This document shows, one piece after another, positions 25,944-35,096 of a DNA stretch of 64,000 nt. Each line of letters begins with the position of its first letter. The first letter of the stretch is position 1. Source of the stretch: Streptomyces sp. NBC_01255 (GTDB lineage Bacteria > Actinomycetota > Actinomycetes > Streptomycetales > Streptomycetaceae); assembly GCF_036226445.1 (NCBI RefSeq), contig NZ_CP108474.1, positions 3,100,001 to 3,164,000 of the forward strand, in the 5' to 3' direction. The notes under the pieces are model-generated. The model had not been told where the DNA came from. It saw only the letters and a list, made by a program, of their open reading frames with translations, and did not search any database. A program made the position numbers and the translations under genes.

Positions 25944-28211
25944 TCACTGCCCCCGATCAGGGCCCCCGGTGTTGGTGTCACCGGTCTGCCCCTCCTCCGG
26001 GTCCGGGTTCGGCGGCTGGATCGTCGTCGGGTCGGTCGTCGGCGGCTCGGTCGTCGGCGGCGGCGGCAGCGTGGTCGGATCCTGGGTCGGAGGCGTCGGG
26101 TCGCGGGTCGGCTCCGGCGGCGTGGTGACGGGGTCCCGGGTGGGCTCCGGCGGCGTGGTGGTCGTCGAGGTCGGCGGGGGCGTCGGGTCCGGGGACCTGG
26201 TGGTCGGCTCCCCGGTCGGCTCCTCCGGAGCATCGGTGGTCCGGGTGGCCTCCGGGTCCGGCTCGTACGAGCCCGTGCTCTCGGTCTCCAGGTCGAAGCG
26301 GGCGTCGGAGCCGCCGTCGAGGGCGCTGGTGGTGTAGTCGCCCCAGATCTGGGCGGGGGTGCGGCCACCGTTTGCGCGGCCCTCGTTGATGGTGTTGGTG
26401 AGGGTGACCTGGTTGCCCTTGGTGTCCTCGCCGAAGAGGCCGACGGCGGTGACGAGTTCGGGGGTGTAGCCCACGAACCAGGCGGAACGATTGTTCTCGG
26501 AGGTGCCGGTCTTGCCGGCGGCGTCGTAGTCACCGGCGGCGCGGAAGCCGGAGCCGCTCTGCACGACGCCCTGCATGGCCTTGGTGACGGTGTCGGCGGC
26601 CTCGCGGGTGATGGCCTGGCTGCCGATCGCGTCCACGGCCTCGACCTTCCGGTCCTTGTGCGAGGCGGCCTTCACCAGGGTCGGGGTGACCTTCTTGCCG
26701 TGGTTGTCGAGCGTGGCGTACACACCGGCCATGTCCATGGTCGAGGCGCCCATGGTGCCGAGGGACATGGCGGGGCTGAGACCGAAGTCCTGGCCGTCCT
26801 TCATACCGAGGGCGAGGGCGGTCTTCTTGGTCTCGGCCTCGCCGACGTCGACGATCATCTGGGCGAAGGCCGAGTTGATGGACTTGTTGGTGGCCGTCTG
26901 GACGGTGACGGGGCCGTGGTTGCGGTCGTCCTCGTTCTCCGGCGAGAAGGGGATGGTGCTGCCGACGACCTCGCGCCCGCTGGTGCCGTCGTAGATCGTG
27001 CCGAGACCTATTTTCCGCCCGTCCTGGGTCTCCGACCCGTTCTCGATGGCGGAGGCGAGGACGATCGGCTTGAAGGTCGAGGCGGGCTGGTAGTCGCGGC
27101 GGGTCGCGTTGGACGTCCAGTGCTCGGTGGCGCCGACGCCGCCGTACATGGCGACGACCGCGCCGGTCTTCGGGTCGACGGAGGTGGCGCCGGCCTGGAC
27201 GGTGGCGTCCTTCTTGTCGCCCTTGCGGTCGAGCTTGGCCTCCAGCTGCCGGTCGACGGCCTTGACGAGGTCCTTCTGCTTCTTCTCGTCGATGTTGAGG
27301 GTGATCGTCCAGCCGCCGGCCTTGATGTCCTCCTCGCTGACGCCCTGGCGCATCAGCTCCTGGTTGGCGGCCTCGACGATGTATCCGGTCTGGCCCTCCA
27401 TGCCGGGGGCGGGCTTGGCCTTCTGCGGCACGGGGAACTTCATGCCGGCGCGCTCGGTCGACGAGAGCCAGCCCTCGCCGACCATGTTGTCGAGGACGTA
27501 GTTCCAGCGCTCCTCGACGAGCTTGCGGCCGGTGGTGCTCGCGGTGGTCCAGTCGTACTGGTTGGGCGCCTGGAGCAGCGAGGCGAGGTAGGCGCCCTGG
27601 GCGGTGGTGAGCTCGGTGGCGTCGACGCCGTAGTACGAGCGGGCGGCGGCCTGGATGCCGTAGGAGGAGCGGCCGTAGTAGCTCGTGTTCATGTACCCGG
27701 CGAGGATGTCGCTCTTGCTCGTCTCCTGGTCCACCTTGATGGCGATGACCATTTCCTTGAGCTTGCGCGTCGCCGTCTGGTCCTGGCTCAGGTAGAAGTT
27801 CTTCACGTACTGCTGGGTGATGGTCGAACCACCCTGCTTGCCCTGGCCGGTGAGCGTCGACCAGGCGGCGCGCGTGGTGCCCTTGATGTCGACGCCGTTG
27901 TCCCGGTAGAAGCTCTTGTTCTCGGCGGCGACGAAGGCCTTCTGGACCGGCGCGGGGATCTTCTCCAGGCCGACGATCTCGCGGTTGATCTCGCCGGTGC
28001 GGGCGAGGATCTTGCCGTTGGCGTACTTGTAGATGTTGCTCTGCATGGTCGCCTCGGCGTTGGCCGTCGGCACGGGGACCATGATGTAGACGATGTACAG
28101 GGCGCCCATGGCGAGCAGGCAGAACACGAAGAAGGTGCCCAGGAGCTTCTTCCAGGAGAAGAAGCGGCGTATGCCGCGTTTCTTCGCCTTGCTCTTGTCC
28201 GGTCGGCCCAT
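25944..28211 (-). CDS. bifunctional penicillin-binding protein (class A, PBP1-like)
   Basis: A 755-aa protein. A basic cytosolic N-terminus and one TM helix (LLGTFFVFCLLAMGALYIV) precede a GT51 transglycosylase (FVAAENKSFYRDNGVDIKG, GGSTITQQYVKN, AQGAYLASLLQAPN). The transpeptidase has PASTFKPIVLA (SxxK), NKSINSAF (SxN) and AAGKTGTSE (KTG). It polymerises and cross-links peptidoglycan outside the membrane. The last 110 residues are a Thr/Pro/Glu-rich tail. Monocistronic, opposite the PadR operon. Confidence 0.95.
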   Translation of the reverse strand: MGRPDKSKAKKRGIRRFFSWKKLLGTFFVFCLLAMGALYIVYIMVPVPTANAEATMQSNIYKYANGKILARTGEINREIVGLEKIPAPVQKAFVAAENKSFYRDNGVDIKGTTRAAWSTLTGQGKQGGSTITQQYVKNFYLSQDQTATRKLKEMVIAIKVDQETSKSDILAGYMNTSYYGRSSYGIQAAARSYYGVDATELTTAQGAYLASLLQAPNQYDWTTASTTGRKLVEERWNYVLDNMVGEGWLSSTERAGMKFPVPQKAKPAPGMEGQTGYIVEAANQELMRQGVSEEDIKAGGWTITLNIDEKKQKDLVKAVDRQLEAKLDRKGDKKDATVQAGATSVDPKTGAVVAMYGGVGATEHWTSNATRRDYQPASTFKPIVLASAIENGSETQDGRKIGLGTIYDGTSGREVVGSTIPFSPENEDDRNHGPVTVQTATNKSINSAFAQMIVDVGEAETKKTALALGMKDGQDFGLSPAMSLGTMGASTMDMAGVYATLDNHGKKVTPTLVKAASHKDRKVEAVDAIGSQAITREAADTVTKAMQGVVQSGSGFRAAGDYDAAGKTGTSENNRSAWFVGYTPELVTAVGLFGEDTKGNQVTLTNTINEGRANGGRTPAQIWGDYTTSALDGGSDARFDLETESTGSYEPDPEATRTTDAPEEPTGEPTTRSPDPTPPPTSTTTTPPEPTRDPVTTPPEPTRDPTPPTQDPTTLPPPPTTEPPTTDPTTIQPPNPDPEEGQTGDTNTGGPDRGQ

Positions 28212-28450
28212 GGGTCCTGTCGCTCCACTCGTCGTGTGTCTCGGCGCCTCGGCTGTCGCGCGTCCGCGCCGGATCAGCTCAGCAAGCTAACACCGACAAC
28301 GCAGACAAAGGGCAACCGATCACGCCTTTTCCGGACGTGAGAATCAGCACCCACCCCCAGAGGAACCGACGCTCGAACGGGCCCGATGGTTGCGCGCCCG
28401 CAGCAATCGAGATCAGTCGGTGAGGAGCGCTCCGCGCCACTCGCGGCAAC

Positions 28451-28478
28451 TATGCATCGTGCATATACACCCCGTGTA
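28451..28478 (+). promoter_or_regulatory. twin palindromes in PadR promoter
   Basis: TATGCATCGTGCATA (28451-28465, 6-3-6 palindrome) followed at once by TACACCCCGTGTA (28466-28478, 5-3-5). The second abuts TACAGT (28477-28482), seven bases before the ATG at 28490. This is a good -10 for a leaderless message, so binding would block transcription. Confidence 0.6.
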
Positions 28479-28489
28479 CAGTGACCCGC

Positions 28490-29014
28490 ATGTCCATCGG
28501 TCACGCCCTTCTGGGGCTCCTGGAATCCGGACCGCGCCACGGCTACGACCTCAAGCGCGCCTTCGACGAGCGGTTCGGTCACGACCGGCCCCTGCACTAC
28601 GGCCAGGTCTACTCGACCATGTCCAGGCTCCTGAAGAACGGCCTGGTCGTCGTCGACGGCATCGAGGCGGGCGGCGGGCCCGAGCGGAAGCGGTACGCGA
28701 TCACCGAAGCCGGCATCACCGATGTCGCCGCGTGGCTCGCCACCCCCGAGAAGCCCGAGCCGTACCTCCAGTCCACGCTCTACACCAAGGTCGTCCTGGC
28801 GCTGCTCACCGGCCGCGGGGCGGCCGACCTCCTCGACACCCAGCGCTCCGAGCACCTGCGGCTGATGCGCGAGCTCACCCGGCGCAAGAAGGACGGCGAC
28901 CTCGCCGACCAGCTCATCTGCGACCACGCCCTCTTCCATCTGGAAGCGGATCTGCGCTGGCTGGAACTGACCGCCGCCCGCCTCGACCGGCTCGCCGAGG
29001 AGGTCCGCCGATGA
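28490..29014 (+). CDS. PadR-family transcriptional regulator
   Basis: A 174-aa protein. The winged helix begins at the N-terminus (SIGHALLGLLESGPRHGYDLKRAFDERF, YGQVYSTMSRLLKNGLV), with a C-terminal helical dimer domain. The ATG at 28490 lies seven bases from a TACAGT -10, suggesting leaderless transcription; an in-frame GTG at 28481 is less likely. It heads a three-gene operon and overlaps the ABC ATPase by ATGA. I infer a repressor of its own exporter operon, released by the exported compound. Confidence 0.92.
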   Translation: MSIGHALLGLLESGPRHGYDLKRAFDERFGHDRPLHYGQVYSTMSRLLKNGLVVVDGIEAGGGPERKRYAITEAGITDVAAWLATPEKPEPYLQSTLYTKVVLALLTGRGAADLLDTQRSEHLRLMRELTRRKKDGDLADQLICDHALFHLEADLRWLELTAARLDRLAEEVRR

Positions 29015-29694
29015 ACACCGCCCCGCTCCTGCGGGCCACCGGCCTCGACAAGGCCTACGGCTCCACCCCGGCGCTCGCGGGCGCCGACTTCTCCCTCCGG
29101 GCCGGCGAGGTCGTCGCCGTGATGGGACCGTCCGGCTCCGGCAAGTCCACGCTGCTGCACTGTCTGGCCGGAATCGTGCGCCCCGACGCGGGCACGATCA
29201 CCTACGACGGGCGGGAGCTCACCGCGCTCTCCGACACCGCGCGCAGCTCCCTGCGCCGGACCGACTTCGGCTTCGTGTTCCAGTTCGGCCAGCTCGTCCC
29301 CGAGCTGACCTGCGTCGAGAACGTCGCCCTCCCGCTCCGTCTGAACGGCGAGCGCCGGAAGGCCGCCGAGGCCAGGGCCGCCGAGTGGCTCGCCCGCCTG
29401 GAGGTCGACAGCGTGGCGGGCAAGCGCCCCGGCGAGATATCCGGCGGCCAGGGACAGCGCGTCGCCGTCGCCCGTGCCCTCGTCACCGCCCCGCGGGTGA
29501 TCTTCGCCGACGAGCCGACCGGCGCGCTCGACTCCCTCAACGGCGAGCGGGTCATGCGGCTGCTCACCGACGCCTCCCGGGACACCGGTGCCGCCGTCGT
29601 CCTCGTCACCCACGAGGCCCGCGTCGCCGCCTACTCCGACCGGGAGATCGTCGTACGGGACGGCTCGGTCCGGGACGCGGAGTGGGCGGCATGA
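29011..29694 (+). CDS. ABC transporter ATP-binding protein (MacB/LolD type)
   Basis: A 227-aa ATPase. Walker A is GPSGSGKST, the Q-loop lies in FGFVFQFGQLVPELT, the signature is ISGGQGQR, and Walker B is VIFADEPTGALDS, with VLVTHE the H-loop. The type pairs with FtsX permeases and drives mechanotransmission or efflux from the membrane outer face rather than bulk import. It overlaps both neighbours by 4 bp. Confidence 0.94.
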   Translation: MNTAPLLRATGLDKAYGSTPALAGADFSLRAGEVVAVMGPSGSGKSTLLHCLAGIVRPDAGTITYDGRELTALSDTARSSLRRTDFGFVFQFGQLVPELTCVENVALPLRLNGERRKAAEARAAEWLARLEVDSVAGKRPGEISGGQGQRVAVARALVTAPRVIFADEPTGALDSLNGERVMRLLTDASRDTGAAVVLVTHEARVAAYSDREIVVRDGSVRDAEWAA

Positions 29695-32063
29695 GCCTTG
29701 CCACCTGGGCCCGCGACCTGGCGCTCGGCGCCCGGTTCGCGGTCACCGGGGGCCGCCCCGGCCTCCTCCGTACCCTGCTGACCGCGACCGGCGTCGGCTT
29801 CGGCGTGGCCCTGCTGCTCACCGCCGTCTCGCTGCCCGGCATGACGTTCCAGCGGGAGGTACGGGAGTCCCAGCGCGCCGTCGACGGCAGCGAACTGGTC
29901 GAGTCGCCCCGGCCTGACTCCTTCCTCCACCTCGGCCGGTCCACGGTCTACCGGGACGACGTCGTCACCGGTCTGCTCGTGCGGCCCGAGGGCGACGCGC
30001 CCCCGGCCCCGCCGGGCACGGCGAAACTGCCCGCCCTCGGCGAGATGGCCGTCTCCCCCGCGCTCCGCGAACTGCTCGACTCCCCCGAAGGCGCCCTCCT
30101 CAAGGAGCGGCTCCCCTACAAGGTCTCCGGGACGATCGGCCCGGCCGGACTCATCGGCCCGGCCGAACTGCGGTACGTCGCCCAGGTCGACTTCCTCACC
30201 ACCGACAACTTCGACGGGCGCGGCACGCGCTACGGCTGGTCGGTGCCCGAGGAACCGCTGAACGCGTTCCTGATCCTGCTCGTCATCGTCGCCTGTGTCG
30301 TCCTGCTGCTTCCGGTGCTCGTCTTCATCGCGACCGCCGTCCGGTTCGGCGGCGAACAGCGCGACCGGCGGCTCGCGGCGCTGCGGCTGGTCGGCGCGGA
30401 CACGGCGATGACCCGCCGGATCGCGGCCGGCGAGTCCCTCGCGGGCGCGCTGCTCGGTCTCCTGGTGGGCCTCGGACTCTTCGCGGTGGCGCGGCAGTTC
30501 GCCGGGTCCTTCACCATCTGGGACGTCAACGCCTACCCCTCCGACGTCGTGCCGATGCCCGCGCTCGCCGCGCTCGTCCTCGTCGCGGTCCCGGTCTCCT
30601 CGGTCGTGGTCACGCTCTTCGCGCTGCGCGGCGTCGTGATCGAGCCGCTCGGGGTGGTCCGCGTCTCCACGCCCCGGCGCCGCCGGCTGTGGTGGCGGCT
30701 GCTGCTCCTGGCGGCCGGCGCGGCCCTGCTCGTCCCGCTCATGGGCCAGATCTCGGTGACCCAGACGAGCGTCGACACCGTGGGGATCGCGGCCGGCACC
30801 ACGCTCGCCCTGATCGGTCTCACCACGCTCCTTCCGTGGCTCGTCGAGGCCTGCGTGAAGCGCCTGCACGCCGGTCCGGTCGCCTGGCAGCTGGCGGTCC
30901 GCAGGCTCCAGCTGAGCAGCGGGACGGCGGCCCGCGCGGTCAGCGGCATCGTCGTCGCGGCGACCGGGGCGATCGCCCTCCAGATGCTCTTCCAGGCGAT
31001 GGAGAGCGACTTCACGGAGTTCTCGGGCCAGGACACGTCCCGCGCCCAGATCGCGGTCGGCGCCCATGCGCGGACCGCCGACGAGGCCCGCGGGATCATC
31101 TCCCGCGTCGAGCGGACCGAGGGCGTCACCGGGACGATCGGCATCGTCCAGTCGAACGTGTGGCGGTCCGGGCCTCTCAAGGACGGCGAGGAGTTCGCCC
31201 CGATGGCCTCGCTCAGGGTCGGCGACTGCGCCTCCCTCAAGGAGTACGCGACGCTGCCCTCCTGCACGGACGGCGACGTCTTCGTCTTCCTCGCGCACGG
31301 CGCTCAGGGCAGCCCGGACGACAGCCGGGTCACCAGCGCCGCACGCCCGGGCGCCGTGGTCGCCCTGCGCGACCCACATCCGCACCCGAGCGCGCCGAAG
31401 CCCCCCAAGGGCACCAAGATGCCGCAGTGGCGCATCCCGGCCGGCGCCCGGATCGTGGACTCCCGGCCCGACCCGACCGGCATGTACGAGTACGGAGTCC
31501 TCGCCACCCCGTCGGCGATCGACGCCGGACTGCTCGACGAGCCCTACGCGCAGGCCATGGTCCGGCTCGACCCGGCAGTACCGGACGCCGCCGAGCACGT
31601 ACGGAACACGGCGGCGGCCATCGACCCCACGTCCTGGGTCCGCACCCTGCAGGACATCGAGCGGGACGCCGCGTTCTCCAGCGTCCGCACGGGCATCCTG
31701 GTCGGCTCCACCCTGACGATGCTCCTGGTGGCGGCCTCGCTCCTGGTGGCGACGCTGGAGCAGCTCAGGGACCGCAAGCGGCTGCTCTCCTCGCTCGTCG
31801 CCTTCGGCACCCGCCGCTCGACCCTGAGCTGGTCGGTGCTGTGGCAGACGGCGATCCCGATCGCCCTCGGTCTCGTCCTCGCCGTGGCGGGCGGGCTCGG
31901 CCTCGGGGTGGTCCTGCTGAAGATGGGCGGGCAGCGCGTCCACGACTGGTGGGTCTTCCTGCCGGTCGCCGGGATCGGTCTCGGGCTGATCGCGGCCGTG
32001 ACGCTCCTGAGCATGCCGGTCCTGTGGCGGCTGATGCGGGCGGACGGGCTGCGCACCGAGTAA
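29691..32063 (+). CDS. FtsX-like ABC permease
   Basis: A 790-aa permease. The N-terminal TM segment (LLTATGVGFGVALLLTAVSL) precedes an extracellular domain. A central block of TM helices (LNAFLILLVIVACVVLLLPVLV and following) is separated from a C-terminal FtsX block (GSTLTMLLVAASLLVATLEQL, VLLKMGGQRVHDWWVFLPVAGI) by a second large domain containing a Cys pair. Eight to ten TM segments are visible. It presumably exports a peptide or antibiotic. It overlaps the ATPase by ATGA. Confidence 0.92.
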   Translation: MSLATWARDLALGARFAVTGGRPGLLRTLLTATGVGFGVALLLTAVSLPGMTFQREVRESQRAVDGSELVESPRPDSFLHLGRSTVYRDDVVTGLLVRPEGDAPPAPPGTAKLPALGEMAVSPALRELLDSPEGALLKERLPYKVSGTIGPAGLIGPAELRYVAQVDFLTTDNFDGRGTRYGWSVPEEPLNAFLILLVIVACVVLLLPVLVFIATAVRFGGEQRDRRLAALRLVGADTAMTRRIAAGESLAGALLGLLVGLGLFAVARQFAGSFTIWDVNAYPSDVVPMPALAALVLVAVPVSSVVVTLFALRGVVIEPLGVVRVSTPRRRRLWWRLLLLAAGAALLVPLMGQISVTQTSVDTVGIAAGTTLALIGLTTLLPWLVEACVKRLHAGPVAWQLAVRRLQLSSGTAARAVSGIVVAATGAIALQMLFQAMESDFTEFSGQDTSRAQIAVGAHARTADEARGIISRVERTEGVTGTIGIVQSNVWRSGPLKDGEEFAPMASLRVGDCASLKEYATLPSCTDGDVFVFLAHGAQGSPDDSRVTSAARPGAVVALRDPHPHPSAPKPPKGTKMPQWRIPAGARIVDSRPDPTGMYEYGVLATPSAIDAGLLDEPYAQAMVRLDPAVPDAAEHVRNTAAAIDPTSWVRTLQDIERDAAFSSVRTGILVGSTLTMLLVAASLLVATLEQLRDRKRLLSSLVAFGTRRSTLSWSVLWQTAIPIALGLVLAVAGGLGLGVVLLKMGGQRVHDWWVFLPVAGIGLGLIAAVTLLSMPVLWRLMRADGLRTE

Positions 32064-32077
32064 CCCGTCGAGCGGAT

Positions 32078-32142
32078 GTACGCCGGGTGGGCGCGGATTC
32101 CTGGGGCCGGGGGGCTCCGGGAACCCGCGCCCACCGGCGTAC
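32078..32142. terminator. long hairpin between FtsX gene and oxyR
   Basis: An 18-19 bp stem with a single-base bulge. The 16-mer GGAACCCGCGCCCACC of its right arm recurs at 32151 inside the oxyR 3' end, giving an alternative pairing. Confidence 0.6.
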
Positions 32143-32147
32143 CGACG

Positions 32148-33122
32148 TCAGGAACCCGCGCCCACCACCCGTACCGGCAGCCCCTTCATCGCGCCCCGCA
32201 GCTCCTCCGCCAGCTCCTCGAACTCGGCGTGCCGGGCCGCGCCCGTCCGCATGGCGAGGGCGATCCGCCGCGAGGGCGCCGGTTCCGTGAACAGCCCCGT
32301 CCACAGGGCGCTGTTACGGGCTGTCTCGACGGTCACGGCGGTGCGCGGCAGCAGGGTCACCCCGAGGCCGCCGGCCACCAGCTGGACCAGGGTGGAGAGC
32401 CCCGCGGCGGTGGTGGTGACCTCGGCGCCGCCGGTGCGGCCGGCCTCGCGGCAGATGTCGAGGGCCTGGTCCCGCAGGCAGTGCCCCTCGTCCAGGAGCA
32501 GCAGCCGCAGCTCCTTGAGGGCCTCGCGCGGGATGTCGTCCCGCCCGGCCAGCGGATGCCCCTGCGGGGTGACGAGCACGAAGTCCTCGTCGAAGAGCGG
32601 CAGTTCGGTGACGCCGGGCACGCCCAGCGGCACGGCGAGCAGGAGCAGGTCGAGCCGCCCGGCCGCGAGGCCCTCCAGGAGGGAGGAGGTCTGCTCCTCG
32701 TGGACCTGGAGGTCGAGGTCCGGGTAGCGCCGGTGGACGAGCCGCAGGACGGTGGGCAGCAGGTACGGCGCGACGGTCGGGATCACCCCGAGCCGCAGCA
32801 CCCCGGTGAACGGCGCCCGGGCCGCCTCCGCCTCCTCCATCAGCTCGGCGACCGCGTCGAGGACGGCCCGCGCGCGCACCGCGAGCCGCTCGCCCGCGGG
32901 CGAGAGCAGCACCTTCCGCGTCGTACGCTCAAGGAGCTGGACACCGAGCGCCTCTTCGAGAGCCGAAACCGCGCCCGAGAGCGCGGGCTGGCTCATGCCG
33001 ATGGCCGCCGCCGCATCGCGGAAGTGCAGATGCTCGGCGACCGCGGCGAAGGCTCTGAGCTGCGAAAGGCTCGGCTGCTTGCCTCGGTGCGGGCTGTAGG
33101 GCGGGGTGTACGGGGACGCCAC
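32148..33122 (-). CDS. oxyR: LysR-family hydrogen-peroxide regulator OxyR
   Basis: A 324-aa protein. The N-terminal winged HTH is SLSQLRAFAAVAEHLHF...MSQPALSGAVSALEE. The effector domain contains the redox segment around LLLLDEGHCLRDQALDIC, with the two Cys of OxyR (spaced nine residues). The GTG at 33122 has a GAAGGTGG site. It is divergent from ahpC over 135 bases, the standard actinobacterial arrangement, and is expected to activate ahpCD on peroxide oxidation. Confidence 0.94.
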   Translation of the reverse strand: MASPYTPPYSPHRGKQPSLSQLRAFAAVAEHLHFRDAAAAIGMSQPALSGAVSALEEALGVQLLERTTRKVLLSPAGERLAVRARAVLDAVAELMEEAEAARAPFTGVLRLGVIPTVAPYLLPTVLRLVHRRYPDLDLQVHEEQTSSLLEGLAAGRLDLLLLAVPLGVPGVTELPLFDEDFVLVTPQGHPLAGRDDIPREALKELRLLLLDEGHCLRDQALDICREAGRTGGAEVTTTAAGLSTLVQLVAGGLGVTLLPRTAVTVETARNSALWTGLFTEPAPSRRIALAMRTGAARHAEFEELAEELRGAMKGLPVRVVGAGS

Positions 33123-33257
33123 TGATAACCACCTTCGATCAACACGACCCACTCTAGCTATTTCACTGATCAATGCACTCCGTGCCATGCTGTGAACACG
33201 TCCAACCCCCACCGGAAGACCCCAAAAGGGACCCTTCCTGTTTCGCAAGGAGAGCGC
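33123..33257. promoter_or_regulatory. oxyR-ahpC divergent promoter region
   Basis: An AT-richer 135 bases containing ATTTCACTGATCAAT, an A/T-flanked imperfect palindrome of LysR T-N11-A type. It would bind OxyR to serve both genes. Confidence 0.5.
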
Positions 33258-33812
33258 GTGCTCACTGTCGGTGACAAGTTCCCCACCTACGACCTGACCG
33301 CCTGCGTGTCGCTGGAGAGCGGCAAGGAGTTCGAGCAGATCGACCACAAGGCCTACGAGGGCAAGTGGCGCGTGGTGTTCTTCTGGCCGAAGGACTTCAC
33401 CTTCGTCTGCCCCACCGAGATCGCCGCGTTCGGCAAGCTGAACGACGAGTTCGCGGACCGCGACGCCCAGATCCTCGGCGTCTCCGGCGACTCGGAGTTC
33501 GTGCACCACGCCTGGCGCAAGGACCACGCCGACCTGCGTGACCTGCCCTTCCCGATGCTCGCCGACTCGAAGCACGAGCTCATGAGCGACTGCGGCGTCC
33601 GCGGCGAAGACGGCTTCGCCCAGCGCGCCGTCTTCATCGTGGACCCGAACAACGAGATCCAGTTCACCATGGTGACCGCCGGCTCCGTCGGCCGTAACCC
33701 CAAGGAGGTCCTGCGGGTGCTCGACGCCCTGCAGACCGACGAGCTGTGCCCGTGCAACTGGAACAAGGGCGAGGGCACCCTCGACGCGGCCGCGTTGCTC
33801 TCGGGCGAGTGA
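33258..33812 (+). CDS. ahpC: alkyl hydroperoxide reductase, peroxiredoxin AhpC
   Basis: A 184-aa 2-Cys peroxiredoxin. The peroxidatic Cys is in DFTFVCPTE (C51) and the C-terminal resolving pair is LCPCNW (C164, C166). This is the mycobacterial-type three-Cys arrangement that uses AhpD. GTG 33258 is set by AGGAGAGCGC; the open frame upstream to 33192 is noncoding. It reduces peroxides and peroxynitrite in the cytosol. Confidence 0.96.
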   Translation: MLTVGDKFPTYDLTACVSLESGKEFEQIDHKAYEGKWRVVFFWPKDFTFVCPTEIAAFGKLNDEFADRDAQILGVSGDSEFVHHAWRKDHADLRDLPFPMLADSKHELMSDCGVRGEDGFAQRAVFIVDPNNEIQFTMVTAGSVGRNPKEVLRVLDALQTDELCPCNWNKGEGTLDAAALLSGE

Positions 33813-33818
33813 TCTGAG

Positions 33819-34349
33819 ATGGCTCTCGACGAACTCAAGGCCGCCATACCGGACTTCGCCAAGGACCTGAAGCTGAACCTCGGTTCGGTCATCGGCAACA
33901 GCGAGCTCCCGCAGCAGCAGCTCTGGGGCACGGTCCTGGCCTGCGCGATCGCCTCGCGCTCGCCGATCGTCCTCAAGGAGCTGGAGCCCGAGGCCCAGGC
34001 CAACCTGAAGCCCGAGGCGTACCAGGCGGCCAAGTCCGCCGCCGCGATCATGGCGATGAACAACGTCTTCTACCGGACCCGGCACCTGCTGTCGGACCCC
34101 GAGTACGGGACGATGCGCGCCGGACTGCGGATGAACGTCATCGGCAAGCCGGGCGTCGAGAAGGTCGACTTCGAGCTGTGGTCGCTGGCCGTCTCCGCGA
34201 TCAACGGCTGCGGCCAGTGCCTGGACTCGCACGAGCAGGTCCTGCGCGAGGCCGGTGTCGACCGCGAGACGATCCAGGAGGCCGTGAAGATCGCCGCGGT
34301 GATCCAGGCCGTCGGCGTCACGCTGGACGCGGAAGCGGTCCTCGCCTGA
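33819..34349 (+). CDS. ahpD: alkylhydroperoxidase AhpD
   Basis: A 176-aa all-helical protein. The catalytic motif [11 protein letters not shown] supplies C131, C134 and H138. It relays electrons from lipoamide or thioredoxin-like donors to AhpC. It begins six bases after ahpC. Confidence 0.96.
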   Translation: MALDELKAAIPDFAKDLKLNLGSVIGNSELPQQQLWGTVLACAIASRSPIVLKELEPEAQANLKPEAYQAAKSAAAIMAMNNVFYRTRHLLSDPEYGTMRAGLRMNVIGKPGVEKVDFELWSLAVSAINGCGQCLDSHEQVLREAGVDRETIQEAVKIAAVIQAVGVTLDAEAVLA

Positions 34350-34370
34350 CACGGCATGACCGTCGTACGA

Positions 34371-34405
34371 GGAGGGCCCCGGGGCTTCACGCCCCGGGGC
34401 CCTTC
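34371..34405 (+). terminator. terminator after ahpD
   Basis: A 13-15 bp GC-rich stem (AGGGCCCCGGGGC and complement), 5-base loop, between convergent genes. Confidence 0.75.
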
Positions 34406-34421
34406 CGTCGGTACCGTCCGG

Positions 34422-35096
34422 CTACTTCTTGAGCGCGGCCATGAGGGCCAGCAGGTCCTGCGTCATCGGGACCTCGATTCCGGAGAGGTCGATCGGCTTG
34501 GACTCCCCGACGGGGTTCCCCTGCTCATCGGTCTCGTACTGCTGGTAGACGCTCAGCTCGATCTCGACCTGCCCGTCGAGCACCCTGAGCTCCCCGCCCT
34601 CGCCGCCGCGGTCGGCGAAGAAAGCCTTCTCCCCGATGCCGTCGATCGGTGTGGTGAGTTCGTAGTACTTCGCCCGCGACGCGAACTCGGGCTCCGGGTC
34701 CGTCACCTTGTGCAGGGTGTACCTGAGGGAGACGCTGTGCCCGGACTCCGGCGGGCCGAAGGAGATCGGGCAGAACGCATCGTACAAGGCCGGGTCGTCC
34801 ATCCCGGGCCCCGTGCCGTCCACGCTCCGCTTGCCGAGGATCCCCGCGAGCGCCTTGAACTCCGCCCTCTCACAGACGTTCTCCACGGCCTTGTACCCGC
34901 CCAGGTCCGGGCCCGCGGCCTTCCGCTGTTCGTACGTGTAGAGCCCGCCGCCCCACACCGCCGACGCCAGCACCGCGCCGCCGAGCGCCCACAGCCAGGG
35001 GCGGCGGGCGCCGGGCGGGCCGGGCGGCGGGGTCTCGGTGAGGACCTCGGAGGTGACGAAGGCGTCGCCGCCGTCCAGTTCCGGCTCGGATATCAC
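34422..35096 (-). CDS. single-pass membrane protein of unknown function
   Basis: A 224-aa protein. A 45-residue acidic/Pro-rich cytosolic part precedes one TM helix (PWLWALGGAVLASAVWGGGLYTY). An outer domain follows with ENVCERAEFKALAGILG and YDAFCPISFGPPESGHSVSL (two Cys, likely a disulfide). The GTG at 35096 overlaps the upstream AI-2E gene's TGA (GTGA), so the pair is translationally coupled. The layout resembles sensor-domain or DUF3558-like exported proteins; I do not assign a function. Confidence 0.75.
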   Translation of the reverse strand: MISEPELDGGDAFVTSEVLTETPPPGPPGARRPWLWALGGAVLASAVWGGGLYTYEQRKAAGPDLGGYKAVENVCERAEFKALAGILGKRSVDGTGPGMDDPALYDAFCPISFGPPESGHSVSLRYTLHKVTDPEPEFASRAKYYELTTPIDGIGEKAFFADRGGEGGELRVLDGQVEIELSVYQQYETDEQGNPVGESKPIDLSGIEVPMTQDLLALMAALKK

